Assembly: GCA_030832185.1 (NCBI GenBank)
Contig: JAURJQ010000002.1
Coordinates: forward strand, 62,001-126,000
Reading direction: 5' to 3'
Source: Chitinophagales bacterium
Lineage (GTDB): Bacteria; Bacteroidota; Bacteroidia; Chitinophagales; JADJOU01
DNA length: 64,000 nucleotides
The notes under the pieces: generated by a model
What the model was told of the DNA's origin: nothing
The model's database searches: none
Seen by the model: only the letters and a program-made list of their open reading frames with translations
Translations under genes and position numbers: made by a program
In this document: in pieces, positions 29,241 through 38,008 of the stretch
Layout of the letters: every line of letters starts with the position of its first letter
Numbering within the stretch: position 1 is the first letter of the stretch

Positions 29241-30259
29241 TGAAGAGAAAAATTTATTGGAGTCTAATATTAATTTGGGGGTGGAGTATTTCAATACTTC
29301 ATTCCCAAAATAATTTACATTATAGCCAATTCTATAATGCTCCTATGTTTTTAAATCCTGCTTTCACTGGTCAGATAGGTGAGGACTTGTTTAGACTGAA
29401 TGCTCATGCTAGAAATCAATGGTCTGGCTTATCAGGGGCAGATGGTAAATTTTTATATGAAACACGATCTGGAGGTGTCGATTTATCATTGATGAAGCGT
29501 AGATTCGGAGTTGGACTCTATATCATGCAAGATGTAGCGGGAGGCGGAATATTCTCCACGACTCAAGGCAACTTATCTATGTCCTATTCTTTTATAATGG
29601 GAGACAATGTTTTAAGTTTTGGGGGCCAAGGACTTTATAATTTAACGCAACTGAATCCAAACGACCCAAGGTGGGTAACCGGTTCTCAGTTTTTGGAGCC
29701 AAGTAATTCTTATTTTGATTTCAACGCAGGAGTCAATTTTAAGTGGGATCTTTATTATCTGACGGCAGATATTGGTTTAGCTTCAAATAATTTGATTCAA
29801 GCGCCACAGCGTTTTTCTCAGTCGGGCACTCAAGGATTGCAGGTACCTAGGTCTTACAAGGCATATACATTACTAGATTTTGATATGACGGAACGCATGA
29901 AGTTGCTCCCGGGTTTTTATGGATCTTTTCAGGCGGTATCTACTAATTTTGTTATGGGAACAAATTTTTCTTATAAACTGCTGAAAGGAGGGACTTATGG
30001 GAATAGTATCATTATGGGCGTTTGGTTCAGAACCAATGATGGGAACCTAGAATCTGTGATTCCGAAATTTGGCATGAAAATGAACAAACTTCAAATTATG
30101 GGCTCTTATGATGCTAATGTATCTCTTTCCAAGGCGGGAAGTTCAAAATATTTAAATGGAATTACGAACACTTTTGAAATAAGTATTATATTTACAGGCA
30201 AACCAAAAGTAACTCCTCCTTTGTTAGAAGATGACTTTATTCTGAACCCTAGATATTAA
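29237..30259 (+). CDS. PorP/SprF family T9SS outer-membrane protein
   Basis: SQNNLHYSQFYNAPMFLNPAFTGQ...RLNAHARNQWSGLSG; overlaps stop of the giant CDS by 4 nt (translational coupling). Confidence 0.9.
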   Translation: MMKRKIYWSLILIWGWSISILHSQNNLHYSQFYNAPMFLNPAFTGQIGEDLFRLNAHARNQWSGLSGADGKFLYETRSGGVDLSLMKRRFGVGLYIMQDVAGGGIFSTTQGNLSMSYSFIMGDNVLSFGGQGLYNLTQLNPNDPRWVTGSQFLEPSNSYFDFNAGVNFKWDLYYLTADIGLASNNLIQAPQRFSQSGTQGLQVPRSYKAYTLLDFDMTERMKLLPGFYGSFQAVSTNFVMGTNFSYKLLKGGTYGNSIIMGVWFRTNDGNLESVIPKFGMKMNKLQIMGSYDANVSLSKAGSSKYLNGITNTFEISIIFTGKPKVTPPLLEDDFILNPRY

Positions 30260-30285
30260 ACCTATATATAAACTATAAGAGAATT

Positions 30286-32448
30286 ATGCACTGTATCCCA
30301 AGAATAGTCTTACTTATAGCTCTATTCAGTTTTGTATTTCAAGTTTCCTCTCAAAACAGGACTAGTCCTTCAGCTAGAAATACGGAGAAATCCAAGCCTA
30401 ACCAGTTGAATCAAGACTTGGTTAAGTATAAGAATTTATCCTATGGAAAAATGTTGAGATATGCTACATTACTGGAAAATGATGGAAGCTATGTCAATGC
30501 TGTAGAGTATTATAAAATGGCTCACGCAAAAAAACCAACCAATAAATGTGTCTTGCAGAAATTATCTGAGTTAAATTTCAAACTTAGAGATTATGTAGCT
30601 GCAGAAGAGTATACTAGAAAACTTTTGGATTTAGATAAAAAATATGATAAAGACGCTGACATAAGACTGGCGTTATGTATGAAGGCAAATATGAAATATA
30701 AAGATGCCTTAGATGAATTAAATTATGTGCGCGCTAATAAAAAATCTACACTTTCTATGAGCATAGTGGAGAACGAAATAAAAGGTGCAGAATTAGCAAT
30801 TGAAACTAGAAACATAAAAGATCCAAAAATAGCGGTAGAGAATGTAAAGCAAATTAATGGATATCTGCAAGAATATGCTCCTCAGCCATTGAAAAATGAC
30901 AATTTAATCTACTCATCTTTGATATCTGATACAGCATTAAATGTTACTAGGCTGAAGTATGAAGGTAAAGATTATACTTCTAAAATAGTATTTACCAAAT
31001 TAGATCGAGATAAGAATATTTTTGCTCGTCCTGAGCTATTACCTCAGGAAATTAATAAGCCTGAGGTACACATAGGCAATGGTTTTATAGATGAAGCGGG
31101 AAAGACAATATACTACACCCAGTGCGCTGAAGATAGAAAACTTAATATGAAGTGTAAGCTTTGGATGGCAGAAAAAAAAGATGGTGTATGGGTGCCAACT
31201 GAATTGACTAAGCTAAATGAAAAGGGAACCACGAATACACAGCCTGCTCTTTACGACGATGGTTTAGGCGCTAAGTATCTTCTTTATGTTAGCGATAGAC
31301 CCAATGGTAAAGGCGGAATGGATATTTGGGCTTCAAAAATTAACGATGGTAGTGCTACTGCAGCCCTTACTGAGAAAAAAACAAATACCAAGGCATCTAA
31401 AGGTAGTACAGGTAAATTTGGTGAACCAGTGAATCTAACACAGATAAATACGTTTGGAGATGATGTGACCCCTTTTTATCAGAAAAAAGATAAAACTTTA
31501 TATTTCTCATCAAATGGCTACCCAAGTGTAGGTGGTCATGATATCTTCAAAGTGAATGGTGTAATTGGAAAATGGGATAAAGTAATCAATATGAAATTTC
31601 CAATTAACTCTTCGGTTGATGATCTTTACTTTAAGTTAGATGAGAATGATGAGGGCTACTTTGTGTCTAATAGAAATGGATCGAAATCTCCTAGAGGCTA
31701 TACCTGCTGCGATGACATATGGAGTGTTCGTAAGGCTGAATATAATATTTGGGTCAAATCTATTTATGTCTCTTCTGCGGATATAGATACTAAGAAGCCA
31801 TTAAATGGTGTAGACGCCTTGATGATAGATAAAGATGGCAAATTAGTCATACGTGCAGTGACAGAAAAGGATAGTCATTTTATGGTAAAGGTCAATGCGG
31901 GCCAATCGTACAGAGTGAACGGATTAAAAGAAGGTTATTATCCGGGTATTGACTCATTTTCTACTCCTAAAGTTTTATTTAAAAATGACACTATATATAA
32001 GACCTTTTATCTAGATCCAATCGAGAAGAAGCGCTATGTAGTAGAAAATGTCTATTATGCATTTGATAAATCAGTTGTGCGGCCAGAATATTTTACTATC
32101 CTTGATAGTGTTTTATCTTTAATGAAAATTTTCCCGAATGTATTCTTAAAAATAGATGGGCATACCGACGGACGAGGTACAGAGGTCTATAACCAAGCTC
32201 TTTCAGAAAGAAGATGCAAGGCTGCGGCTGAATATTTATTAGAAAAAGGCTTAGCTCCAGAGCGAATCATTATGAGAGGATATAGTGAATTAGTTCCTAT
32301 TGCTCCAAATACTACTCCATCTGGAGAAGATGATCCTGCGGGTAGAGCAAAAAATAGGCGAGTGGAATTTAAGCTTCTTTCTCCTAGTGGTAGAGATCCT
32401 AAATATGATATAGACTACAGAGTCAATGTCCCTTTCGGTATTGAGTAG
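30286..32448 (+). CDS. PorE-like OmpA family protein (TPR + PD40 + OmpA)
   Basis: TPR N-terminus; DGLGAKYLLYVSDRPNGKGGMDIWAS, DKTLYFSSNGYPSVGGHDIFK; OmpA motif LKIDGHTDGRGTEVYNQALSERRCKAAAEYLLEKGL...GRAKNRRVEFK. Confidence 0.88.
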   Translation: MHCIPRIVLLIALFSFVFQVSSQNRTSPSARNTEKSKPNQLNQDLVKYKNLSYGKMLRYATLLENDGSYVNAVEYYKMAHAKKPTNKCVLQKLSELNFKLRDYVAAEEYTRKLLDLDKKYDKDADIRLALCMKANMKYKDALDELNYVRANKKSTLSMSIVENEIKGAELAIETRNIKDPKIAVENVKQINGYLQEYAPQPLKNDNLIYSSLISDTALNVTRLKYEGKDYTSKIVFTKLDRDKNIFARPELLPQEINKPEVHIGNGFIDEAGKTIYYTQCAEDRKLNMKCKLWMAEKKDGVWVPTELTKLNEKGTTNTQPALYDDGLGAKYLLYVSDRPNGKGGMDIWASKINDGSATAALTEKKTNTKASKGSTGKFGEPVNLTQINTFGDDVTPFYQKKDKTLYFSSNGYPSVGGHDIFKVNGVIGKWDKVINMKFPINSSVDDLYFKLDENDEGYFVSNRNGSKSPRGYTCCDDIWSVRKAEYNIWVKSIYVSSADIDTKKPLNGVDALMIDKDGKLVIRAVTEKDSHFMVKVNAGQSYRVNGLKEGYYPGIDSFSTPKVLFKNDTIYKTFYLDPIEKKRYVVENVYYAFDKSVVRPEYFTILDSVLSLMKIFPNVFLKIDGHTDGRGTEVYNQALSERRCKAAAEYLLEKGLAPERIIMRGYSELVPIAPNTTPSGEDDPAGRAKNRRVEFKLLSPSGRDPKYDIDYRVNVPFGIE

Positions 32449-32572
32449 CTTAATTTTTTAGATATAAATTATCTCTTTCATTGCTTTTATTTCGATAGTA
32501 TAGTGAAATAACGATTAATTTTGTTCCTTGTAGGGACAAAAATCCTAATAAATTAAGATTAATCAAATTATC

Positions 32573-33514
32573 GTGGCACTCAATAAAGATGTAAAAGTAG
32601 CTTTACTTACCTTTCTTTCCGTTATTCTATTTATAGTCGCTTATCTATTTATGAAAGGCACCTTACTGCAAAGCGGAAATCCAAAATATTGCGCCATCTT
32701 CCAGAATGTAGATAAGGTTAAGAAATCAGATCACGTCTATTTGAGTGGAGTTGTTGTGGGTACGGTGGATAAAATTGAATTTACAGATTTAGCTCATCCT
32801 AAGGACGTTCGAGTGATCTTCACCGCCGATAAGGAATTAAAGATTCCCAAGGATTCTAAAATACAAATAACTAGTACGAGTATTATGGGCAATATGGGTT
32901 TAGTCTTACATTTAGGAAATTCTAATGAGGTAATCCGTGAAATGGAAACAATAATGGGTCTTCCTGAAAACGGAATACTCCAATCACTATCTAGTGAAAT
33001 TGGCCCTTTAGCTAAGTCATCTGATTCCTTATTACATAATGTAAACTCCTTATTTGATCGAGGACAAAAAGAAAATGTCTATATCACGGTAGATCAAATG
33101 AATGCTACATTAGCCACCATTAATATTACATTGGCTAATATGAACAGAATGATAGAGAATAATCAAAAACCCATTCATCAGACCATGGTTAATTTTGAGC
33201 GTATTTCAACCTCTCTCGCTAAAAAACAAGACGATATCAATGCAACTATTTCAAATATTCGTGAGTTAACAGGTAAGGCAAATCAATCAGATATTACTGG
33301 TATGATGCAGAATTTAAATAAATCAGTCAATGAGATGAATATCTTATTGTCAGATATAAATCAAGGACAAGGGAGTATGGGTAAATTGATGAAAGACCCT
33401 TTGCTATATAATAATTTAAACACGACCGTACAAAATGCGAATGAGTTAATGATTGATTTCAAGGCGAATCCTAGACGCTATGTTGGATTTTCAATTTTCG
33501 GAGCTAAGAAGTAG
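32573..33514 (+). CDS. MlaD/MCE family protein
   Basis: Single N-terminal TM; CAIFQNVDKVKKSDHVYLSGVVVGTVDKIEF...SIMGNMGLVLHLGN; GTG start. Confidence 0.88.
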   Translation: MALNKDVKVALLTFLSVILFIVAYLFMKGTLLQSGNPKYCAIFQNVDKVKKSDHVYLSGVVVGTVDKIEFTDLAHPKDVRVIFTADKELKIPKDSKIQITSTSIMGNMGLVLHLGNSNEVIREMETIMGLPENGILQSLSSEIGPLAKSSDSLLHNVNSLFDRGQKENVYITVDQMNATLATINITLANMNRMIENNQKPIHQTMVNFERISTSLAKKQDDINATISNIRELTGKANQSDITGMMQNLNKSVNEMNILLSDINQGQGSMGKLMKDPLLYNNLNTTVQNANELMIDFKANPRRYVGFSIFGAKK

Positions 33515-33519
33515 TATCT

Positions 33520-35025
33520 ATGAAGGCCAAGCGTCTCAGCTATTTCATTTTTTTTAGTACTCTTTTATTTTCTACAGAGCTATTTTCTCAGGAATTATAT
33601 GAAGTAGAAATCCTTCCTCCAACTGCGCAGGGGATCGTGGAGACAGTCAATGGGGAACAACTGAAAATTTTAGTAGGCAATGTGAAATTAAAACATAGGC
33701 TGAATTATATTGACTGTGATTCTGCTGTTATATACCCCAATAATAATATTGATGCTTTCGGACATGTAATCATTCGAAAAAAGAGTGGAGCAAAAGTTTA
33801 TGGAGATAAATTGAATTATCTCAGTCTTCAGAAAGTTGCTATCATTCGCGGAAATGTTATACTTATCGATAAGAAATCTAAGCTCCATGCAGAAGATATT
33901 ACCTATGATTTAAATAATGATGTGGGACAATATTTAACTGGAGGTAAAATGGTGAATGGCGAGTCTGAAATCACTTCACAGACAGGGACATTTTATACTC
34001 AGCAAAATCTAATCTTATTTCGACAAAACGTCAAGGTAAATCATCCTAAGTATAAATTAGAATCCGACTCTCTAATGTATAATACAAAAGAGAAGCGAAG
34101 TATTTTCAAGACTAGTACTAAAATAGAAAATGATAGCGGATTTATATGGTGCAATGCGGGCTGGCATGATGAAGAAAAAAATCAATCTAGCTTTGGCAGA
34201 GGTACATATATTTACAATCCTCCTAGTTGGTTACTCACTGATTCTATTTTCTACGATAAAAAAAATGGGAAAAGCTATATATATAAGACATTCGAATACC
34301 ATGATACGGCAGCCAAGACTCATTTATTTGGAGACTCGGCCTATATGTATAATGACAATAAGGATATGATAGCATATAAAAGACCTATTCTCATTATGGA
34401 GTCAAGTGACAATAAGCCAACATTTGTGAGAGGCGATATTTTGATTAATCAAGCTACTTCGAAAAGTGAACGAGTCATGAAAGCTATAAGCAATGTAAAG
34501 CTATTTAATGATAATTTTCAGGCGGCGGGTGACACTCTGATTTATAAAACAATAGATTCTACAATTTATATTACTAAAAATGCATTTCTATGGCAATCAA
34601 AAAGCCAGTTGTCAGGATTAAAATTATTTATCTATTTATTAAATAAGAAGCCAAAACGTATCAATGTTTATGGTAATTCATTTATGGCTCAAGAAGAAGA
34701 AGTCAATGGTCATTACAATCAGGTGAGCAGCGATTCTAGCCACTTTTTCTTCAGAGATGGTAAGATGGACTATTTATTTGCCTTTGGTAATTCTAAGTCT
34801 ATTTACTATGGAAAAGAGGAGGGCAAAGGCTATCTAGGTTTAAATAGCAGTGAGAGTTATAGTTTGAAAATGATTTACGATACTAGTAAACCCAAGGAGG
34901 TGGTATTTTATAAAAATCCTAAAGCTATTTTCTATCCTGTAAAAGAAATCACAGAGTCCAATCGTTTTTTGACTAATTTTGTATGGAAATCTGCATTGCG
35001 GCCTAGGTCCAAAGATGATTTATAA
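33520..35025 (+). CDS. OstA/LptA-like periplasmic protein
   Basis: LKILVGNVKLKHRLNYIDCDSAVIYPNNNIDAFGHVIIRKKSGAKVYGDKLNYLSLQKVAIIRGNVIL; repeated OstA-like beta units. Confidence 0.8.
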   Translation: MKAKRLSYFIFFSTLLFSTELFSQELYEVEILPPTAQGIVETVNGEQLKILVGNVKLKHRLNYIDCDSAVIYPNNNIDAFGHVIIRKKSGAKVYGDKLNYLSLQKVAIIRGNVILIDKKSKLHAEDITYDLNNDVGQYLTGGKMVNGESEITSQTGTFYTQQNLILFRQNVKVNHPKYKLESDSLMYNTKEKRSIFKTSTKIENDSGFIWCNAGWHDEEKNQSSFGRGTYIYNPPSWLLTDSIFYDKKNGKSYIYKTFEYHDTAAKTHLFGDSAYMYNDNKDMIAYKRPILIMESSDNKPTFVRGDILINQATSKSERVMKAISNVKLFNDNFQAAGDTLIYKTIDSTIYITKNAFLWQSKSQLSGLKLFIYLLNKKPKRINVYGNSFMAQEEEVNGHYNQVSSDSSHFFFRDGKMDYLFAFGNSKSIYYGKEEGKGYLGLNSSESYSLKMIYDTSKPKEVVFYKNPKAIFYPVKEITESNRFLTNFVWKSALRPRSKDDL

Positions 35026-35052
35026 TACCGCATAATAAATAAAAAATAATCT

Positions 35053-35214
35053 ATGCATAAACTACGGTTTTTCATTTTTTTTCTAGTGGTCTCTGTGGCT
35101 TCACTTACTAGTTGCGGCTTGCTAAAGAAAGGGTGTAATTGTCCAAAGGCCAAAACCGCCATTATTCCTAATTCTTCAAGCGAAAATAGATATGAACATT
35201 CTGAGCGCACGTGA
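35053..35214 (+). CDS. Small Cys-rich lipoprotein (53 aa), absent from ORF track
   Basis: MHKLRFFIFFLVVSVASLTSCGLLKKGCNCPKAKTAIIPNSSSENRYEHSERT*; lipobox LTSC. Confidence 0.7.
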   Translation: MHKLRFFIFFLVVSVASLTSCGLLKKGCNCPKAKTAIIPNSSSENRYEHSERT

Positions 35215-36166
35215 TTTTAGCAATCAAAATGAAATCAGATGGTGCCCAGGCTGCGGGGATCATGCTATCTTGAAGCATTTTCAGTCAGCCTTAGCTAAGA
35301 CGGGAGTCAAGCCAGAGGATACTGTTGTCTTATCTGGCATAGGATGTGCCTCCAGATTACCATACTATATGAATACTTATGGATTCCATACCATACATGG
35401 TAGAGCGCTTCCTATAGCTACTGGGGTGAAACTCGCGAGGCCTGAAATCAACGTATGGATTATAACTGGAGATGGTGACGCCCTCTCTATTGGTGGAAAT
35501 CATTATTTGCATTTATTTAGAAGAGATATTAATCTAAGTATTTTACTTTTCAATAATCATATATATGGCCTTACCAAAGGTCAATATTCTCCCACGTCAG
35601 AGCTAGGTCAGTTTTCTAAATCTTCTCCTAGAGGTAGCGAGGAATCAGCCCTGAATGCCTTAAATTTAGCTTTAAATTCAGGAGCAGGCTTTATTTGCAG
35701 AACCTTCGATAGAGATGCTGGTTTTATCCAAGGCTATATGCAGGAAGCCCAGTTTCATCAGGGCGCAGCTTTGATAGAAATCCTGCAGAACTGTCCCATT
35801 TTTAATGACGGTATTTTTGACACTATCATCGAAAAGAAGAATCAAGCAGAAAAAGTATTGCGCTTGAAACATGGCGAGCCCTTGCTATTTGGTGAAAATA
35901 ATGAATGGACATTACTTCTAGACCGTATGGAGGTAAAAAAGGTAGAAGCCGCATCTTTGGATCAGGCTCAATGGTGGATTCATGATGAAACATCTAAATT
36001 CAAGGCTCATTTACTAAGTCAATTAGGCCAAGGGGAATATCATGATTTGCCTGTAGCTATGGGAGTTATTTATAAAAACCCAAGAAAATTCATTGAAAAA
36101 CAGTATGATGATTACAATTTTACCCTTGAACAGAAAATAAATCAAGGTAAAATCAAAGAAATGTAA
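35192..36166 (+). CDS. 2-oxoacid:ferredoxin oxidoreductase subunit beta (TPP-binding)
   Basis: RWCPGCGDHAIL; HGRALPIATGVKLARPEINVWIITGDGDALSIGGNHYLHLFRRDINLSILLFNNHIYGLTKGQYSPTS. Confidence 0.92.
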   Translation: MNILSARDFSNQNEIRWCPGCGDHAILKHFQSALAKTGVKPEDTVVLSGIGCASRLPYYMNTYGFHTIHGRALPIATGVKLARPEINVWIITGDGDALSIGGNHYLHLFRRDINLSILLFNNHIYGLTKGQYSPTSELGQFSKSSPRGSEESALNALNLALNSGAGFICRTFDRDAGFIQGYMQEAQFHQGAALIEILQNCPIFNDGIFDTIIEKKNQAEKVLRLKHGEPLLFGENNEWTLLLDRMEVKKVEAASLDQAQWWIHDETSKFKAHLLSQLGQGEYHDLPVAMGVIYKNPRKFIEKQYDDYNFTLEQKINQGKIKEM

Positions 36167-36195
36167 AAAAAAACCAGCTATTTTTAAAAAAACTA

Positions 36196-36203
36196 TAACT
36201 TTG
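36196..36203 (+). promoter_or_regulatory. Putative -7 box TAACTTTG
   Basis: TAnnTTTG match upstream of the ATG at 36219/36231. Confidence 0.35.
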
Positions 36204-36218
36204 TACTCATCGTAAAAA

Positions 36219-37928
36219 ATGTATATTTATATGAATAAAAATTTATTGCTTTTAGTTCTTGTTCTGATTGGCTTCAACATAAGTGCGCAAGATAAAAAAA
36301 CAGAAACTATTACAGCTCCAGCAGAGGCAGCGCCAGCTGCAGCCCCTAAGAAAAAAATCTCAACGTCAGGTTCTAACACTAATCCTTGGGAAATTGGTAT
36401 TTCTGGTGGATTGAATTATGTCTGGGGAGATGTCAGCTCCAGAGTAAAATTAGATCTTAATAACTCAACTTTCGGAATCCATATTAGAAAAGCACTTTCT
36501 AATAATTTCTCTTGGAGATGGCAGTATAACTGCGGTATAGCCACTATGGCTGACTTTAGGCCACACTATACAGCAGTAGTCAACGGGCTATCAACTAACC
36601 CAAATAATAACGTATGGTTTGTTTCGTCTCAGATGTATTCTCATTCTTTATCTTGGGACCAGGTTTTAACTGTAGGTAATTCAGGTATGAAAAAGATGAG
36701 TCCAAAGTGGACCTTAGATCTATTCGCTGGTCCTGCAATCTTCTTATACCAAACCAATCTTGATAGACAAAATGATGCTACTGGACAGCAATATAATTGG
36801 AACCAATTGTTACAAGTTTACAATTCAGGACTAGGTCAGAGTCCAAATAATTTTACTGGAGATCAGAGAGCTAAAAGACTAGTCGCTGAGGCAATGGATA
36901 ATATAATGGATGGCAAATATGAGCCAAATTCAGCGGCGAATAATGGAGGAAAGTCAACTATTGGGGGTTACGCTATAGTTCCAGCTGCAGCCTTTGGAGC
37001 TAGTGTTAATAGAAAACTAACGAATAGATTTAGTGCATCTCTAGAGCATAGAATATTTTATGTCTTTGATGATTATTTAGATGGTGAGCGTTTTGCTAAT
37101 AACTTTCAAACGTCTCCTTCATACAGTCAGATGAATGATATGGTTCATCAGACCACAGTTAAATTAAATTATAATCTAGGTAAAGGAACTGCAGCTCCGC
37201 TTTATTGGAGAAATTCTAATGAAGAGTTACAAAAGAAACTAGCTGAAATGAATCCTAGAAAGGAAATCAATGCCGCATTTGCGGATGATGATGGTGACGG
37301 TGTTCCTAATATCTTAGATCAAGAACCATCTTCAAGAGAAGGATGTCCTGTAGATACTAAAGGAGTCATGTTGGATAGCGATAAAGATGGCTTGATAGAC
37401 TGTGATGATAAAGAGCCTTATTCTCCAGCAGGCTACCCTGTAGATAATCAAGGTGTAGCAAAAGTTCCGCCTCCAGCATGTTGTGCAGATATTACTAAAG
37501 CAGCTGCCACACAAGTTAAATCTGCTAAACCTGCAGGAGATTGTTCGGAGGTTACTTTACCATCAGTTACGTTTGAAAAAGATAAGTATGGATTAAATTC
37601 TAATAGTGCAGTATCTCTTCAGTCTATAGGTGAGAAGATGCAAAAGTGTCCTGATATGAAATTAGTAGTAAATGGTATAAATGATCGAAATAATAAGAAC
37701 GGCAAGTATAATGAACAGTTGTCTTATAATAGAGCTATGGAAGTCGCTAATTATTTGGAAGAAAGGTTCGGATTATCTAGAGATCGTTTTATAGTTCGAT
37801 ATAATTTAGAAGGCACTGGCGATGCTGATGCAGATAGAGCGGTCATGTTTAGAAATGCACAAGAAGGTGAGTCTGGCGCTAATAACCCTCCTTCACCGCA
37901 CCCGGGCTTAAAAGCGGGCCAAAAATAA
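36219..37928 (+). CDS. OmpA-like outer-membrane protein with thrombospondin type 3-like Asp-rich linker
   Basis: N-terminal barrel-like region; DDDGDGVPNILDQEPSSREGCPVDTKG...DSDKDGLIDCDDKEPYSPAGYPVD; divergent OmpA-like C-terminus LSYNRAMEVANYLEERFGLSRDRF. Confidence 0.8.
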   Translation: MYIYMNKNLLLLVLVLIGFNISAQDKKTETITAPAEAAPAAAPKKKISTSGSNTNPWEIGISGGLNYVWGDVSSRVKLDLNNSTFGIHIRKALSNNFSWRWQYNCGIATMADFRPHYTAVVNGLSTNPNNNVWFVSSQMYSHSLSWDQVLTVGNSGMKKMSPKWTLDLFAGPAIFLYQTNLDRQNDATGQQYNWNQLLQVYNSGLGQSPNNFTGDQRAKRLVAEAMDNIMDGKYEPNSAANNGGKSTIGGYAIVPAAAFGASVNRKLTNRFSASLEHRIFYVFDDYLDGERFANNFQTSPSYSQMNDMVHQTTVKLNYNLGKGTAAPLYWRNSNEELQKKLAEMNPRKEINAAFADDDGDGVPNILDQEPSSREGCPVDTKGVMLDSDKDGLIDCDDKEPYSPAGYPVDNQGVAKVPPPACCADITKAAATQVKSAKPAGDCSEVTLPSVTFEKDKYGLNSNSAVSLQSIGEKMQKCPDMKLVVNGINDRNNKNGKYNEQLSYNRAMEVANYLEERFGLSRDRFIVRYNLEGTGDADADRAVMFRNAQEGESGANNPPSPHPGLKAGQK

Positions 37929-37953
37929 AATAGTTTCTAGTCAACTAATAATG

Positions 37954-37987
37954 AATAGCTCCGAAAATTTCGGAGCTATTTTTTTAT
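37954..37987 (+). terminator. Rho-independent terminator
   Basis: aatagctccgaaa-a-tttcggagctatt followed by T7. Confidence 0.85.
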
Positions 37988-38008
37988 TCCTACTATTTTT
38001 GTTACTTT

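Noticed and set aside
23327-29294. Antisense ORFs within the giant T9SS gene, including 28872-29294 (140 aa)
   Set aside because: Shadow ORFs of a long biased coding frame; compositions rich in Ser/Ile/Tyr without signal or domain.
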